Notes: generated by a model not told the origin, from the letters alone. A stretch of 64,000 nt of DNA from Phlegmacium glaucopus (GCA_015039465.1 MU130241.1:96804-160803); one strand, 5' to 3'; counted from the first letter of the stretch, positions 1-11,085 are shown. A program made the numbers and translations.

Positions 1-212
1 ATTCCCCCTCCTTGAAATAATATTCAAAAATTTATGCTACGCCGGGTCACGTTGTCGACGTACTATCCATATGGGGCATTGACCTGGAATAGTAGAAAAA
101 GTTTCTCTCTACTTTGGCTTACAGTTACGCACAGCTACTAGTAGACCGGTGCCTTCCTAAGAGGACAGCCTCCAATTTTTGCCTAAGTAACGTCTTAAAA
201 CTTGGTCTTCGA

Positions 213-220
213 TATAAATA
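213..220 (+). promoter_or_regulatory. TATA box of small-gene copy A
   Basis: TATAAATA lies 75 bases before the ATG. The same octamer or a close variant sits 70-75 bases before the ATG in copies B, C and E, although the flanking DNA differs more. Confidence 0.6.
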
Positions 221-287
221 CGCCAACCCATGCCTTCAAACATTCAATCCCTCCTCCCCAGATACACCATATCAGACATACGCTGGT

Positions 288-828
288 ATGGATGTGGTCG
301 AGAGAAACACTATCGTCAACCAGGCCAATTCCCCTCAGTCGAACTACGACATCAATGAAGACGGTCGTGAGACACACAAAATATACCACTTTCATAATTG
401 TCGTACGGTGTATGTGGATGCGCACAACTCTCACCGTCTTACGATGGAAAACTGTGCTAACGGTAACGTTCGACGAGTTACTTATTCGTCTTTTCCTCTC
501 TCTCACTTTTTGTTCCGCATGCTACTAAGTCGGCCATGTCATATTATTCAGATCACCGTCCTAAGATTACGGACTCTGAGTTGACCGGCGATGAGATCAT
601 ACATTCGGAGCCCCATGCAGCCTTCGATGGTAAGTCCAGGCTTTCACCATCTTACACCACTGGCAAGCATCTTGAATGTCCCTTTGTCCTTTACTAGGTC
701 CTCTAACGGACTCTCTTCGCACTCGCGGGACATTCTCCGTTGTGATATTCTCGGGGGTCAGCTTGGTGGCTGTCGCTTGTCTGGCGTTCTTCATCATGAA
801 GCTTTCAAATTGCGGTATTAGGATGTAA
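288..828 (+). CDS. Small predicted tail-anchored protein, copy A
   Basis: Exons are 288-462, 552-629 and 698-828, giving 127 residues. Intron 1 (89 bases) has a GCTACTAAG branch site; intron 2 has GTAAG and CTAG ends. The product has no N-terminal signal. It has a polar N-terminus, a core rich in His, Asn and Cys (YHFHNC, then MENCAN), a short acidic linker (DSELTGDEIIH) and one hydrophobic helix at about residues 96-118 followed by only about nine residues. This predicts a tail-anchored membrane protein. The start is the ATG shared by all five copies; an earlier in-frame ATG at 114 lies upstream of the TATA box. Compared with copies B-D this copy lacks the VNSTIVNQSPATDPRLDKT-type segment in its N-terminus. 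The function is unknown. I do not recognise a named family, though N/H-rich repeats of this type occur in mushroom orphan families. Confidence 0.72.
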
Positions 829-1721
829 GATGACCTCTCTTCAAAGGTAAGGGGTGATTATCTGAATATTGACTACATGTACTAATTCTCGAGGGCTAAT
901 AAGGTGTCTTTCGTTTGGTTTGCATACATATTGTTACTTAGCTATGATTCTACTTTCCCTTGTACACTGTCTACTATCACTATTTTTTTTCCACATCGGA
1001 ACTATGAACCCGCCAAACCCTCTCATCGCTGCTTCCGTTTTTCAGCTGCTCTCTCTTGCATCATTCAATTCAACCAAGACACGGGTCGCCTTGCGCAGGT
1101 GTAAATTAATTGCAGCAGTTGTGGTGTTTGACAAAAGAAAATTCAAGTACATTGGCCATAGTATATTATAGAATTACGCGGACGAGGGGGACATTACAAC
1201 AGGCAGTGGCACATGACAAGAAAACTTAGAAAAGTGGAAGAATATTCTAAAGTGATACGCAAGCGAGGGAGAAGAATAGAGGGTAGTGAGGAAATCCGGA
1301 GAGGGAATGGTACTGATGGCATACTTTGTGCACAAGAAGGGGAAATACTCATATACATAGCTCATCATCAGTAACATCTTCACACGTGGCGTGGAAGGTG
1401 GCAAATTTGTAACGCTGAAAGACTGATCTCGGTGCGATGGTCAGCCCAAACGGCTCGATGCAATCTTCCTATCTAGGCACAGCTATTACGAGAAATTCAA
1501 ATACAAACAATAAATGAAATATTGCAACAAGAGGAAGAGGGTGGGTGAGTAACGAAAGGTCACGGTACGACCCGGCCAACACGCCGGTGCTCTGGAAGAA
1601 ATATTGAATGAGGAAATACACAGAAAGAAAGGATTGCACGGTATGAACTCACCTGGGAGTGACAATGAGTAGAAAGGAGTAAAGACGAACCTGTGGGCCC
1701 CCATCTTGTACCCCTCTCCCC

Positions 1722-1900
1722 GCACTCTCGGGATACATGTATCGCCCTCCGTTAACTATGTCCTGTTGTTCTCGTGGGGTACCATTGCGGATGGCTCTTG
1801 CCTGGCATTCTTCGTGAATTTGATTAGGCTTTGCGATGATGGGGAAAGGTAAGCAGCCTCTTAGTTACGGGTGCATATCCGAATATTAACTACACGCTGA
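1722..1900 (+). pseudogene. Relic of the small gene's last exon and 3' flank (unit A)
   Basis: The stretch from cactctcggg to aggctaa aligns with exon 3 and downstream flank of copy A (707-900): cactcgcggg, ttcttc, aaaggtaag and gattctcgag recur in order. Substitutions and indels break the reading frame. It lies about 900 bases after the intact gene, so the duplicated unit already contained two gene copies before it was amplified. Confidence 0.55.
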
Positions 1901-2319
1901 TTCTCGAGGCTAACATTAGTATAATCGCATTATTAAATTAAATTCGAGCCCACTATCATCCCTATTCTGGCTTTCGCCCATGTCATCGCCGGCGTCTTTT
2001 CTGTCCTAATCCCTTTGTTGGCGGCCTGTCGGTCTTGACGCTCGACAACTTTAAGTGTCAGATATCGTAGCCGATGAACTGCTACTTGTTCATTGATCTC
2101 CAGAAGATGGCGAAGACAAATATCAGCTAGCTGATTAGAACAGAGAACGGGCCGACCATGCTAACCATGGTATTGGAGGAGACTGAACAGGGGTTTTAGA
2201 CGGCAACTCCGGGGAAGGGCTATATGGCAAGCACGAAGGATAAACTACCCTCACTTTAGAAATTTTGGGCACGAAGAAAGTGAACAGGAGAAGGCCATTG
2301 GGCTCATCATTAACATCAT

Positions 2320-2790
2320 TACCCCTTGTTGATACGAGGACCGAATTCTCGACCAGCCTTGATGGGGATCTTGGCGGTTGTAGGTGACGACGAATACCAC
2401 CTAATACCACCTTCGAAAGCCCTGAGAGCTTTGATGAGTGAGATGAGCAATTAAAAATCAAGAGAATCTAGAAGAAAGACGAGTGAGTAAAGGTTGAATA
2501 TTGTTTCTGATGAGTGTGAAAGATACAGCTAGTGTGATATACCTTGGAATTAAAGGATATAAGCAGACCTTGAAACCATGCTTGATGAGATCGCCACGAG
2601 ACATTGACAACCAGGGGGTTCACCAATTTCTTGAACTTTGGTCAAAATCTCGTCTTCTAGCCATCATTGACAGCGTTCATCTTCTGGGTCAGAGAGTTGT
2701 TAGCCTGTAAGGAATTTGACAAAGGTCAACCTTCCTGAACCGTTAGGTCCAAGGAGTACGACAGGAGAAGAGCGAGACTTGGGGTTTGCC
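2320..2790 (-). pseudogene. eEF3 fragment with introns (unit A)
   Basis: Segments match eEF3 exons 7 and 5 and the introns beside them, for example cctgaaccgttaggtccaag at 2734 and at 24349. The part matching exon 6 is missing, and stops and frameshifts are frequent. Retained introns show that it arose by DNA duplication and not from mRNA. An eEF3 3'UTR and last-exon relic also lies at about 1040-1400, where the normal stop codon has been lost. Confidence 0.75.
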
Positions 2791-2826
2791 AAACGTTCTT
2801 GTATGAAATCAAAAATGAGGCCGAAA

Positions 2827-3845
2827 TTAAGGGGACCACCGTGATCCGAAGGTCATTCTCAAAAGTCCATGTGGCTGCGTGAATTGGCGGTGAAGGTTGT
2901 TTAGAGATACCAACCGTCTTAGATCGCAGACATGATTTCTACTCTCGACTTTGCGTTTTAGGGCTTCAAATTGCCACATTTGACTTTGCTTGCGACGGGC
3001 GCGCGCCGCTTCCTCCACTTTTTCCACTTGTTACATTTGTTCCCATCGTCGTTTTTCTCGATCATCAAAGGAGGGCAAAAGGATTTCGAGAATTAGGGTG
3101 ACAGTGTAACTCTGGGCAAGACGTTTTGATATTTTTATCTTTAACCACGGGATGTTCATGGGCTGCAATGGTGGCAAGTTCCTGACGCATATCTTCCAGA
3201 AGAACAAAGCATACGTCACGTGAAAAATAATAAAAGCCGTGTCATTTTTAGTTCGGCATTCTGTTATACCCTTAACTTTTTCGTTTTGTAAAAGACGAGC
3301 TGAATTATGTTGGGGCTGTTTGGGCGGCCGGGCGCTTGTCACAGTTTTGAGAGTAGAACGCGAGGCAAGACACCGAGTTTGGCGCAGCGAGAGATTTATC
3401 ATTAACGTAGGATGGGGTAGGTCCATCGGCAATGATATGTGTAACCGACGATGAGTAAAATAAATCGATGTTTCTTGAGTGCTATCAGTAACTTAGACTG
3501 AGGAAGTATGATTGTTAGCATACCACGCCGAGGTGATGAAGTCTTGGTTTGAAAGACTGGACAAGACTGGGATCTATGTTGTCAACGTCGAGCTAGAATG
3601 TCCAAAGAGGAAAGGAGCGAGAGTATTTTCTTCTGAATTCTTCCTCTTTCTGCTCGCGCTCAGCGGTTCTTTGCTCCTTTGTAAGACCGCGGGTAGTTGG
3701 GATGGTAGACTTGACTGTGGCGCTCCGAATATGCTTGTGAGCGGTCTGAGGCTCGAGGTGGTCTGGAGAGCGTGGATGCTTTGAAGTCGAGGAAATCATG
3801 AACTGCTTTGCGGGTGAAGGATTTGAATGACCTTGTGGTACTCAA
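2827..3845 (-). pseudogene. Minus-strand coding-like fragments, charged and coiled-coil-like
   Basis: This stretch is not part of the repeat unit. The reverse strand reads as broken pieces of protein-like sequence: an Arg/Lys/Glu-rich piece (KEQRTAEREQKEEEFRRKYS) near 3610-3680 and another (RWEQM, then VEKVEEAARARRKQSQ) near 2970-3045. Stops and frame changes separate them and no full gene can be assembled. I do not recognise the parent gene. It is probably a fragment captured with the DUF2235 piece next to it. Confidence 0.3.
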
Positions 3846-4261
3846 GTCCAGTCAACCTTCAATCGTGACGCCTATACACTGATCCTCTATCCCACTCATC
3901 TGATCCTTCACCAGAAGCAACAACAACAAGGAAGTAGGATCATATTTGTCTTTTGATGGATTCCAGTTTGTCGTAATGAACGCCAAAAAAAGGATTTCTT
4001 AAAGTCAAGTTCATGAAGGGGACCCCTGCATGGAAAAACAGTGAAAGTTAGGTTAACTTCACTCATTCAAGTCACCCATTCTTACCTCATTAAGATATGA
4101 CTCTGAATCTGTGGTTAACCGATCGAGAATGAGAGTAGAGTAGAAGATCTGTGTTTGAACCTTCAGGCCATAACATTATTGGAGCGCATTAAAGTCTTTA
4201 AGCACTCTTTTAATCCACGACATAAGGGGCGACAAAATTTCATGAGTTGGACTATATGTGT

Positions 4262-4720
4262 CAATGCCTGTCTTCGAAATGCGAAGCGACAAAGTCAGCA
4301 CAAAAAGGGTTTGAAACTATGGTCGAATGATGAGAACAAACCTGATAATAAACCATTTGTTCCATGCTGTCGTCTTTCTTCAGCAAAGAAACCAATGTAA
4401 CAACATCCGAGTTATCGGCATCGAACTGGCCCGCCGTTCCATCGAAACATAGAACTGAAGTCCGATTTGAATGTTCTGGAGGAATGATAGGTGAATAATG
4501 ACCCAGACGTGGATTGACAGTTGGGTTCGTAGTAGTGGTATTGGGAAACTCAGGAAATTGAGATTTTGTAGGGCTCACATCCGAATCCTGTATGTGCTCG
4601 CTATCTAAGCAGAACGTGGTGGCTTCCAGCCTGCAGCGGAGAGGGATATATCTTCTGCGGCGAAATTGGCACCGTGTCAAAAGGATCGACAATGGGAGTA
4701 CCGTATATTGAGCCTCCAAA
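4262..4720 (-). pseudogene. DUF2235-type alpha/beta-hydrolase fragment
   Basis: The reverse strand encodes LCFDGTAGQFDADNSDVV and then SLLKKDDSMEQMVYYQ, the N-terminal core of DUF2235 (T6SS phospholipase-like) proteins, which often read LCFDGTGNQFD. A splice donor-like GTTTG follows YYQ, but the expected next exon with the GxSxG nucleophile (GFSRGAYTAR in the family) was not found downstream. A frame change upstream of DSEHIQDS and the missing catalytic part argue for a dead fragment. Upstream DNA (4819-5160, reverse) has one plausible spliced exon pair ending in APQLDFG that may have belonged to the same gene. A TATA-like CTATTTATAG lies near 5304. Confidence 0.5.
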
Positions 4721-5572
4721 GATTGGTCTGGGTATCGGGTGAACCAGCGTTTGGGTACATTTTGTCATCGAGGGTATCATTCAGCTATCGAAAACGAAGG
4801 TGATGAATTTGTTTTTTTTCAAAGTCGTTCTAGGAGAATGTTTACGTGTTCTGGATGGATTACTGAAAGGGCTGGATTATATGCATAATGACTAGCGATG
4901 CGAGAAACCTTAGAAATAGTCTCAGGCCGAGGATAGAAAGATACGTACCCAAAGTCTAATTGGGGAGCTGAATCAATTACACGAGTGCCACCAGGCGATC
5001 GAACGGAGGTTTGGTTTTTCAAGATCAGACGACGAGTTATCTTCTGAAGGTCTCTTGGGCCAGCTTCTTGAAGTCTGTTCGAAATCACTACCTGAAAAGG
5101 ATAGGAAAGTATCAAGTACGAACCTGAGAAGCGCCGAATGGAACCCAGTCATTTGCTCCAAGGGCGTACGTATAGTTGTGAAATTGACCGCAGCTTCGGC
5201 GTTGAGAAAAGAGAAAAAAAAAGGCGAAGGCTACGCCGATGAAGGCGGAAAGAGAAGGCGACTGACTGGGACTGTTTGACCGTATCAGCCCTCAAATTTT
5301 GGCCTATAAATAGGACTCGTAATGGCCTCCGCCCGGAGAAACTACTTCTGAATCCTGACTGATTGTGCTTTGGAGTCTCAGCGCTCAGCGGCTGTGTTCT
5401 TATTGGTGGGCCGCCCATCAAAGAAACGCAGTACTATGTAAGACATTTGCTTACATCACTCCTATTCCGTAATTAAGCCTGAGATCGACGCGTCAACCAG
5501 TTTATTTGTGCCTGAATATTTAAATGTCATGTCGCTGTACTACACCTCCTGCCAGGACTTGATATAAATACT

Positions 5573-5580
5573 CCCTCATA
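5573..5580 (+). promoter_or_regulatory. TATA box of small-gene copy B
   Basis: TATAAATA lies 70 bases before the ATG at 5643. Confidence 0.6.
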
Positions 5581-5642
5581 ATCCATGCCTCCAAACATTC
5601 AATCCATCTTCTCCAGATATACCATATCAGACGTATGCTGGT

Positions 5643-6237
5643 ATGGATATAGTCGACAGAAACACTCTGGCAGTAAATTCAACTATCGTCAACCAGTCAC
5701 CTGCCACTGGCAGTGCCACAGATCCCAGATTGGATAAGACGGCAAATTCCCCTCAGTCGAACTACGACGTCGATGAAGACGGTCGTGAAATACACAAAAT
5801 ATACCACTTCCATAATTGTGGTACAGTGTATGTGGATGCACGTAGCTCTCACCGTGTTACGATGGAAAACTGTGCTAACAGTAACGTTCGACGAGTTACT
5901 TGTTCGTCTTTTCCTCTCTCTCACTTTGTGTTCCGCATGTTACTAAGTCGGCCATGTCATGTTACTTAGATCACCGTCCTAAGATTATGGACTCTGAGTT
6001 GACTGGCGATGAAATCATACATCCAGAGCCCCATGCAGCCTTCGTTGGTAAGTATAGGCTTTCACCGTCTTACACCAAGCATCTTTAATATCCCTTCATT
6101 GTTTAGGTCCTCTAACGGACTCTCTTCGCACTCGCGGGACATTCTCCGTTGTAATACTCTCGGGAGTCAGCTTGGTGGCTGTCGCCTGTCTGGCGTTCTT
6201 CATCATGAAGCTTTCAAGCTGTGGTATTAGGATGTAG
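5643..6237 (+). CDS. Small predicted tail-anchored protein, copy B
   Basis: Exons are 5643-5880, 5970-6047 and 6107-6237, giving 148 residues. Exon phases (1,1) and the 78-base second exon are identical to copy A. The branch site TTACTAAG lies 25 bases before the intron 1 acceptor. The N-terminal part carries the extra segment VNSTIVNQSPAT missing from copy A. The hydrophobic C-terminal helix spans about residues 117-139 and is followed by a short SCGIRM tail. The intact frame across three exons, with changes concentrated in the first 45 residues, argues that the gene is or was recently functional. Function unknown. Confidence 0.75.
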
Positions 6238-6899
6238 ACGACCTCTCTTTAAAGGTAAGGGGAGTGCCGGTGATTATCCGAATACTACATGTACTAACTG
6301 ATTCTCGAGGGCTTATAAGGTGTATTTCATTTGGTTTGCATACATATTGTTGTAACTTAGCTACGATTCTACTTTCCTTTGTACACTGTCTACCATATAT
6401 ATAGCATGCATTATCACTATCTACTTTTTTACATCGGAAGTATGAAACCGGCCAGCCCTCTCATTGCCGTTTCCGCTCTTCAGGTGCTCTTCCTCGCACC
6501 ATTCAACTCAACCAAGACACGGGTCGCCTTGCGCAGGTGTAAATTACTTGCGGCGGTTGGGGTAAATAAAATCCAAGTAGATTGGCCATAGAATTACGCG
6601 GAGGAGTGAGATATTGCGACAAGCAGTAGCACATGACAAGAAAAGTGGAAGAATAGTTTAAAGTGATACGCAAGCGAGAATAGAGGGCAGTGAAGGAATG
6701 CGGAGAAGGAACGGAACTGATGGTATACTATGTGTACGAGAGCGGGAAATACTCATAAACGAAAAACGACTGCGCCAACACGCCAGTGATCTAGGAGGAA
6801 CAGTGATGAGAAAACAAACAGAAAGAAAGGATTGCACAGTAGGAACTCACCTGAGAGTGGAAAGAGTGAATATGAACCCGTGGGCCCCCATCCTCTCCT

Positions 6900-7075
6900 C
6901 GCACTTTCGGGATACATATATTGCCCTCCGTTAACGACGTGGGGGGCTACCATTGCGGTTGGTCCTTGCCTAGCGCCCTTCTTCGTGAATTTTTCTAGGA
7001 TTTGCGATGCTGGGGAAAGGTAGGCGGCCTCTTAGCTACGGGTGAATATCCGGATAATAAACTACCTGCTGAGTC
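6900..7075 (+). pseudogene. Relic of the small gene's last exon and 3' flank (unit B)
   Basis: It aligns with 1722-1900 and with the third exon of the intact copies (cgcactttcggga, cttcttcgtgaat, gggaaaggta). It is out of frame. Confidence 0.5.
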
Positions 7076-7108
7076 TCGAAGCTAACATTAATATAAACGC
7101 GTTATTAA

Positions 7109-7243
7109 ATGAAATTCAAGCCCATTATCATCCCTGTTCTGGCTTTGGCCCATGTCATCGCCAGCGTCTTTTCTGTCCTAATTCCCTTTGTTGGCGGCCT
7201 GTCGGTCAGGACGCTCGACAACTTTAAATGTCAGATATCGTAG
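7109..7243 (+). other. Short hydrophobic ORF in the unit spacer, best preserved in unit B
   Basis: An ATG-started 44-codon frame begins MKFKPIIIPVLALAHVIASV and looks like a signal peptide or single membrane helix. The matching site in unit A has lost the ATG, unit C reads AATAAA in place of the start, and unit D is cut short. It may be the 5' end of a former secreted-protein gene. Expression cannot be judged. Confidence 0.3.
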
Positions 7244-7469
7244 CCGATGAAATGCTACTTGTTCATTAATCTCCAGATGTTGGCGAAGATAAATACCGAC
7301 TAGCAGAGAGAACGGGCCAACCATGCCAACCATGGTAGTGGAAAGGACGAACAGTGGTTTTAGATGGCGACTCCGGGGAAGAGCGAAAGGGTAAGAACGA
7401 AGGATAAACTAGCATCACCTAAGAAATTTTGGGCACGGAGAAAGTGAACAGGAGACCTCATAATTAAAA

Positions 7470-8170
7470 TTATTACCCTTGTCGATACGAGGACCGGATT
7501 CTCGACCAGCCTTGATGGAGACCTTCGCGGTCGTGGGTGACGACGAATACCACCTTCAGGAACCCTGAGAGCTTCGATGAGCACGGTGAGCGATTCACAA
7601 TCGAGATAGTCTAGAAGAAAGATGAGTGAAATATAATACTGAAAGAGCGAAAATCTCACTGGTTAGGCTCGTCGAGACAGATGACGTGAGGACGACAGCA
7701 TGTCACAGCACCAAGAATGATCTTGACTTTTGACCCACCCAAGACCTCTCATATCATAGTGCGGGACAAACCCAGGCTCGAGACCCAAGTGGTCCTCGAT
7801 TTCACGTCGAAAAAAGTAGATAAAAAAAAACAAAGATGCTGAGAGCCTGAGCCTCATCAGTATTGTTTCTGATGATCGTAAAAGATAAGGCGAGTGTGAT
7901 ATACCTAGGATATAAACAGACCTTGAAGCCATCCTTGAGGAGATCGCCACGAAACATCGACGACCAGACATTTTCAGGGGGTTCATACCCATACAATTGC
8001 TTGAACTTCTTCAGTGAAAATCTCGTCTTCCAGACATCATTGACGATCCAAGAACCATCGTTCATCTTGTGGGCCTGAGAGTTGTCGGTCTTCTTGGCAC
8101 CGATAAGGAGTTTGACAAGAGTCCAAGGACGACGACAGGAGAAGAGAGCGAGCCTTGGAGGGTATTGTGT
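7470..8170 (-). pseudogene. eEF3 fragment with introns (unit B)
   Basis: The reverse strand matches eEF3 exons 7, 6 and 5 with the intervening introns. Still readable are LVKLLIGA from the second ABC Walker A region, then KMNDGSWIV (KMKDGSLIV in the gene), PPENVWSSMFRGDLLKDGFK and [14 protein letters not shown] ([14 protein letters not shown]). About 60 codons between Walker A and KMKDG are deleted, and several stops and frameshifts are present. The signature LSGGQ is lost. It cannot make a working ATPase. Confidence 0.8.
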
Positions 8171-8585
8171 AGGGTTTGCCAAACTTTCATGGTGATGAAA
8201 CAGGGAACCGTGACAGACGGTCACAGACCTACTGGCGGTTCGTAACAGTCGTAACCTCATCTCCCTTGACTGGATTCGTGTCTGACCGTTACTCGGACTA
8301 TCCTACAATGAGACTTTAGAACGGGAAGAGATCGACAGGCTCTTCATCTGACTGGTTTGAAGCAGTCTTTCGACGCTTATAGGTATACGCTATCTGAGTT
8401 CCTCATTAACTATGATCGAGCAGGAAGACATTCAATGATGAGCCACATCTACGCTAATTTCAGATTCCTGGATCCAGCAGCAGCAACCTCGCAACATCTT
8501 ATATATTCTTATATTAACCTTTTCATGGCTTTCAATCATTCAATCCATCATCTGCGTCGTATTCTACGTCATCGCTGATATAAAT

Positions 8586-9368
8586 ATGGTCAACTCAAAC
8601 ACTTCACTGAAAGCAAATGTCGTCGAGGAGGTACCTGCGGACCGGACTATGGATTCTCTGACCTACAAGAAATGGACCGTTGCGGGGATAATCGTCAAGC
8701 TCAGAAGATATACGATATCTAAAACTATTATATGAACTTATTCAATAATCGCAACTTCCACATGCGAAACTGTGGTAACCATAACTGTTGGGTCTCTCTG
8801 CTTTTTCCCATCAATTACATTCTCACCAAGTGATCAGATCGACGTACTACGGTTATTGACCATGCGAGTAACGATGTCGATGAACTCACATACCCACAAT
8901 CTGATGAAGCATTCAGTGGTAAGTAGTGACCTACACCATCTCTCTTATAAAATGCTAATGTCCTCTTCCATAACGTCCACACCTTCGACGGGGCCTGACT
9001 CGCACCCTATTCTGACGAACCCTTTGCTTCAAACACAAATATATCATAATCCAAATATTTTAGTTTCCCCTCTACAATCCGTCACTATTGCCGTCCAGAA
9101 TGAAGTTCCCAAAGAAATTGCTGATGTGCCTCTGTCAACGAACTACCAACCTCACCTTGACCCAGCTAAATCTCCTCAACCCGTCCCACTATCAGACTCC
9201 AGCAACTATAATGCGGAACATCTAGAATATGTTGACTCTTCCTTGGCTCCTATCTCAAGCATCCAATCGCCAGGCAATACCTTAGCAGACGTCCTTGCTC
9301 CACGTGCTTATGATCCACCCGTCCCATCGGACGCGTCCATCCCAAAGTACCAAACGTTGCATGGGTGA
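8586..9368 (+). pseudogene. Diverged, probably broken sixth relative of the small-protein family
   Basis: A TATA-like tataaata overlaps the ATG at 8586. The segment 8838-8918 is exactly 81 bases, follows a CAG acceptor and precedes GTAAG. In phase it encodes RRTTVIDHASNDVDELTYPQ, the counterpart of exon 2 (HRPKITDSELTGDEIIHPE) in the array copies. Upstream, QKIYDI, a stop, and NNRNFHMRNC mirror HKIYHFHNC and MENCAN, but one frame change and one stop disrupt the first exon. Downstream, a TTTTAG acceptor at 9063 would join a Ser/Pro-rich open frame (9064-9368) in place of the membrane helix. The relationship is clear in exon 2, but whether any product is made is unclear. Confidence 0.45.
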
Positions 9369-10650
9369 TCCTCCGATGCGTTCGCTTTTCTTCGGCATGA
9401 GTGGCAACTCTGAGCAACCGTCACCTCCCTCACCAAATTCTAGTCTTGTGGTTCCTAGCACTTCCACAGATCACATATATCGATCCCCGTGCACTACGCC
9501 ATATATCAGTTACGTATATTACCTGGCTCTAAAACATTCATTCGTAGACAAGCGGAGTCTCGGAATACATTAAATAAAGTATTTCCCTTATACTACCAGC
9601 GTTGGATATCAATGCCCCATACTACTATCCACCAGCTAGCAAAACTAGAGCACCTTGCAGCGTGAATTTTCCTGTATTCTTGAATGGAAAGCATAGAAGT
9701 AGTTGTCACTGAGACGAAACGAACTCAACTTCCCCAGTACTCGAATGACATGATCGCTCAACTATCAAAATAATAAGATCTGGTTTATGTGACCTTTAAG
9801 CGATGGTGATTCTGGGCAACGTCATCCTGATAGTGGAACAACTTGAACCTGGAATTGCATTTCTCGAGGAACTATAGTTGACTGGGTAACTGTTAACAGC
9901 CCAGCAGATCATTGCATCCCAATAGCAGACAGCCATTGGAGGTATTAAAGTGGCAAACGATCCTAATGAATCATAACCGTTTACCAAACCCAAAATATCT
10001 TCTGTTGAGGAAAAAGTCGAGGTTCTCATCAAGGGTTGGTATATAATCGAGAGCCGGAGGATGACCAACATAGTCCCCGCCAGGCTGGTAGTACTACATG
10101 AAGGACATTACATGTCAGAAAGAAAATAGTAATGAATGGTGACAAACCCAAACATCAACCTCCTCAGCGTTGTACGGCCGCACAGGGTGTGCTAAAAACT
10201 ATCGAACCCAATGCAGTAATCCGCGCGCTAGCGGGAGTTAAGTAATTCATCTGTCAAAACAGAGTCGACAATTAATGCGTGACTAGCGCCAGAGTATTGA
10301 TAGGATCCAAGGTATTAGGTAAGCTTATGCGACCAACGTCACGTGTTTGTGACCTATCTCAACAAGAAATTGTTTGGAAGAACGGGCTCATTTGTGGTGG
10401 ATCGGAAACCAACATTTTAGTTGTTCTTGTATTTAGTAATCATCGATAAAGAATTAGGCAAGTAGCTATAAAAACGAGCAAGTTATTAACAAAAAGGTAT
10501 TGTGATCCATATTGGGATCATTTGATAATCGATAACAAATTTAGGTGCCCCGCGACCGACGACGGATTAGACAATGTTAGCCTTGTCTAACTCTTCCATA
10601 ATGCGGTAAGACTCGACGACCACAGTAATCTGACAAGTTGTCAGAGGCAG
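9369..10650. other. Stretch without a supported gene
   Basis: A second Ser/Pro-rich frame (about 9370-9573, +) may continue the broken relative. A minus-strand open frame at 9796-10071 (91 codons, begins MLVILRLSIIYQPL) has no recognised domain. A 37-base motif at about 10229-10264 recurs at about 18246-18282. Nothing else is supported. Confidence 0.4.
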
Positions 10651-10870
10651 ATCCTCTTTTACACCAAATAACCATTTTTAGCGGGGGCACCGTGAGCAAA
10701 ACCCTTTTCTGGGTTGCTTCGGGCTACACTCTCCCAGAGGTGGAATCACCGCTCCACTGCGGTGTTTAGCCGTTATCGATGACATAGTGTTTCTATCGAG
10801 CGGCAACCTCAAAAATGGGTTGGAGCAAGAATGAAGGGTCTTACTAAAAATGGTTGTTTACAACCAAACA
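10651..10870 (-). repeat. Dispersed structured repeat, copy 1
   Basis: The reverse complement aligns with 47055-47282 over about 220 bases. Shared blocks in the same order include ACCCATTTTTGAGGTTG, AAACACTATGTCATCGA, GTAGCCCGA and GCTAAAAATGGTT. The ends carry a short inverted repeat (AACCATTTTTAG), and GC-rich hairpins such as GGTGGAATCACC lie inside. No open frame is shared. It may be a MITE or SINE-like element or a structured RNA. No pol III A/B boxes were found. Confidence 0.5.
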
Positions 10871-11077
10871 TAGGCGCAGCTTGGAAATTCCTCAACTTGT
10901 CTCCGTTTCTGCCGTAGCTGTAACGCGAAGTTTCCGTTATTAGACGGTGCCATACTTATCAAATGACATTGGTGGATCGTGCATGTCGCATACTGTCAAA
11001 CGAGGGCCGTCGTGAGCGCTTGGCGCATAAGCTCATGCCCCGACTGGTGTTACACGTTTCCTTGCTATTAGGCTACC

Positions 11078-11085
11078 TATAAACA
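11078..11085 (+). promoter_or_regulatory. TATA box of small-gene copy C
   Basis: TATAAACA lies 71 bases before the ATG at 11149. Confidence 0.5.

Larger units (their letters stand above)
205..2800 (+). repeat. Tandem segmental duplication, unit A
   Basis: First of five related units. In order it holds a TATA box and the small tail-anchored-protein gene (288-828), about 200 bases of shared 3' flank, a relic of the eEF3 3'UTR and last exon (about 1040-1400), a decayed second copy of the small gene's last exon (about 1720-1900), a spacer shared with other units, and an eEF3 internal relic (about 2320-2790). Units B, C and D show the same order. The match to the intact eEF3 gene at 23178-26769 is clear in both eEF3 relics, for example the string agtgatacgcaagcgag at about 1252 and 23080. 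Boundaries are approximate because they were judged by eye. Confidence 0.8.
5560..8280 (+). repeat. Tandem segmental duplication, unit B
   Basis: Same order of parts as unit A: the small gene (5643-6237), the eEF3 3'-end relic (about 6490-6760), the last-exon relic (about 6900-7075), the shared spacer and the longest eEF3 internal relic (about 7470-8170). It ends where similarity to eEF3 exon 5 stops near 8170-8280. Confidence 0.8.

Noticed and set aside
462..551. Alternative donor GTTACT at 477 for intron 1 of the small genes
   Set aside because: It joins exon 2 in a frame with an early stop (TVLRLRTLS then stop). The GTAACG donor gives an open frame through exon 3 with the membrane helix in all five copies.
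8772..9368. Single-exon 198-codon gene starting at 8772
   Set aside because: Its first 50 codons overlap intron 1 and exon 2 of the small-gene relative in another frame. Only the part after 9064 looks protein-like.
9970..10080. Cytochrome P450 heme-loop-like string FGFGKR on the minus strand
   Set aside because: The heme-binding Cys and the rest of the P450 signature do not follow, and the frame stops directly after KRL.
10651..10870. tRNA, 5S, SRP or RNase P RNA gene for the dispersed repeat
   Set aside because: No A/B boxes, no poly-T end and none of the conserved core motifs of those RNAs were seen.
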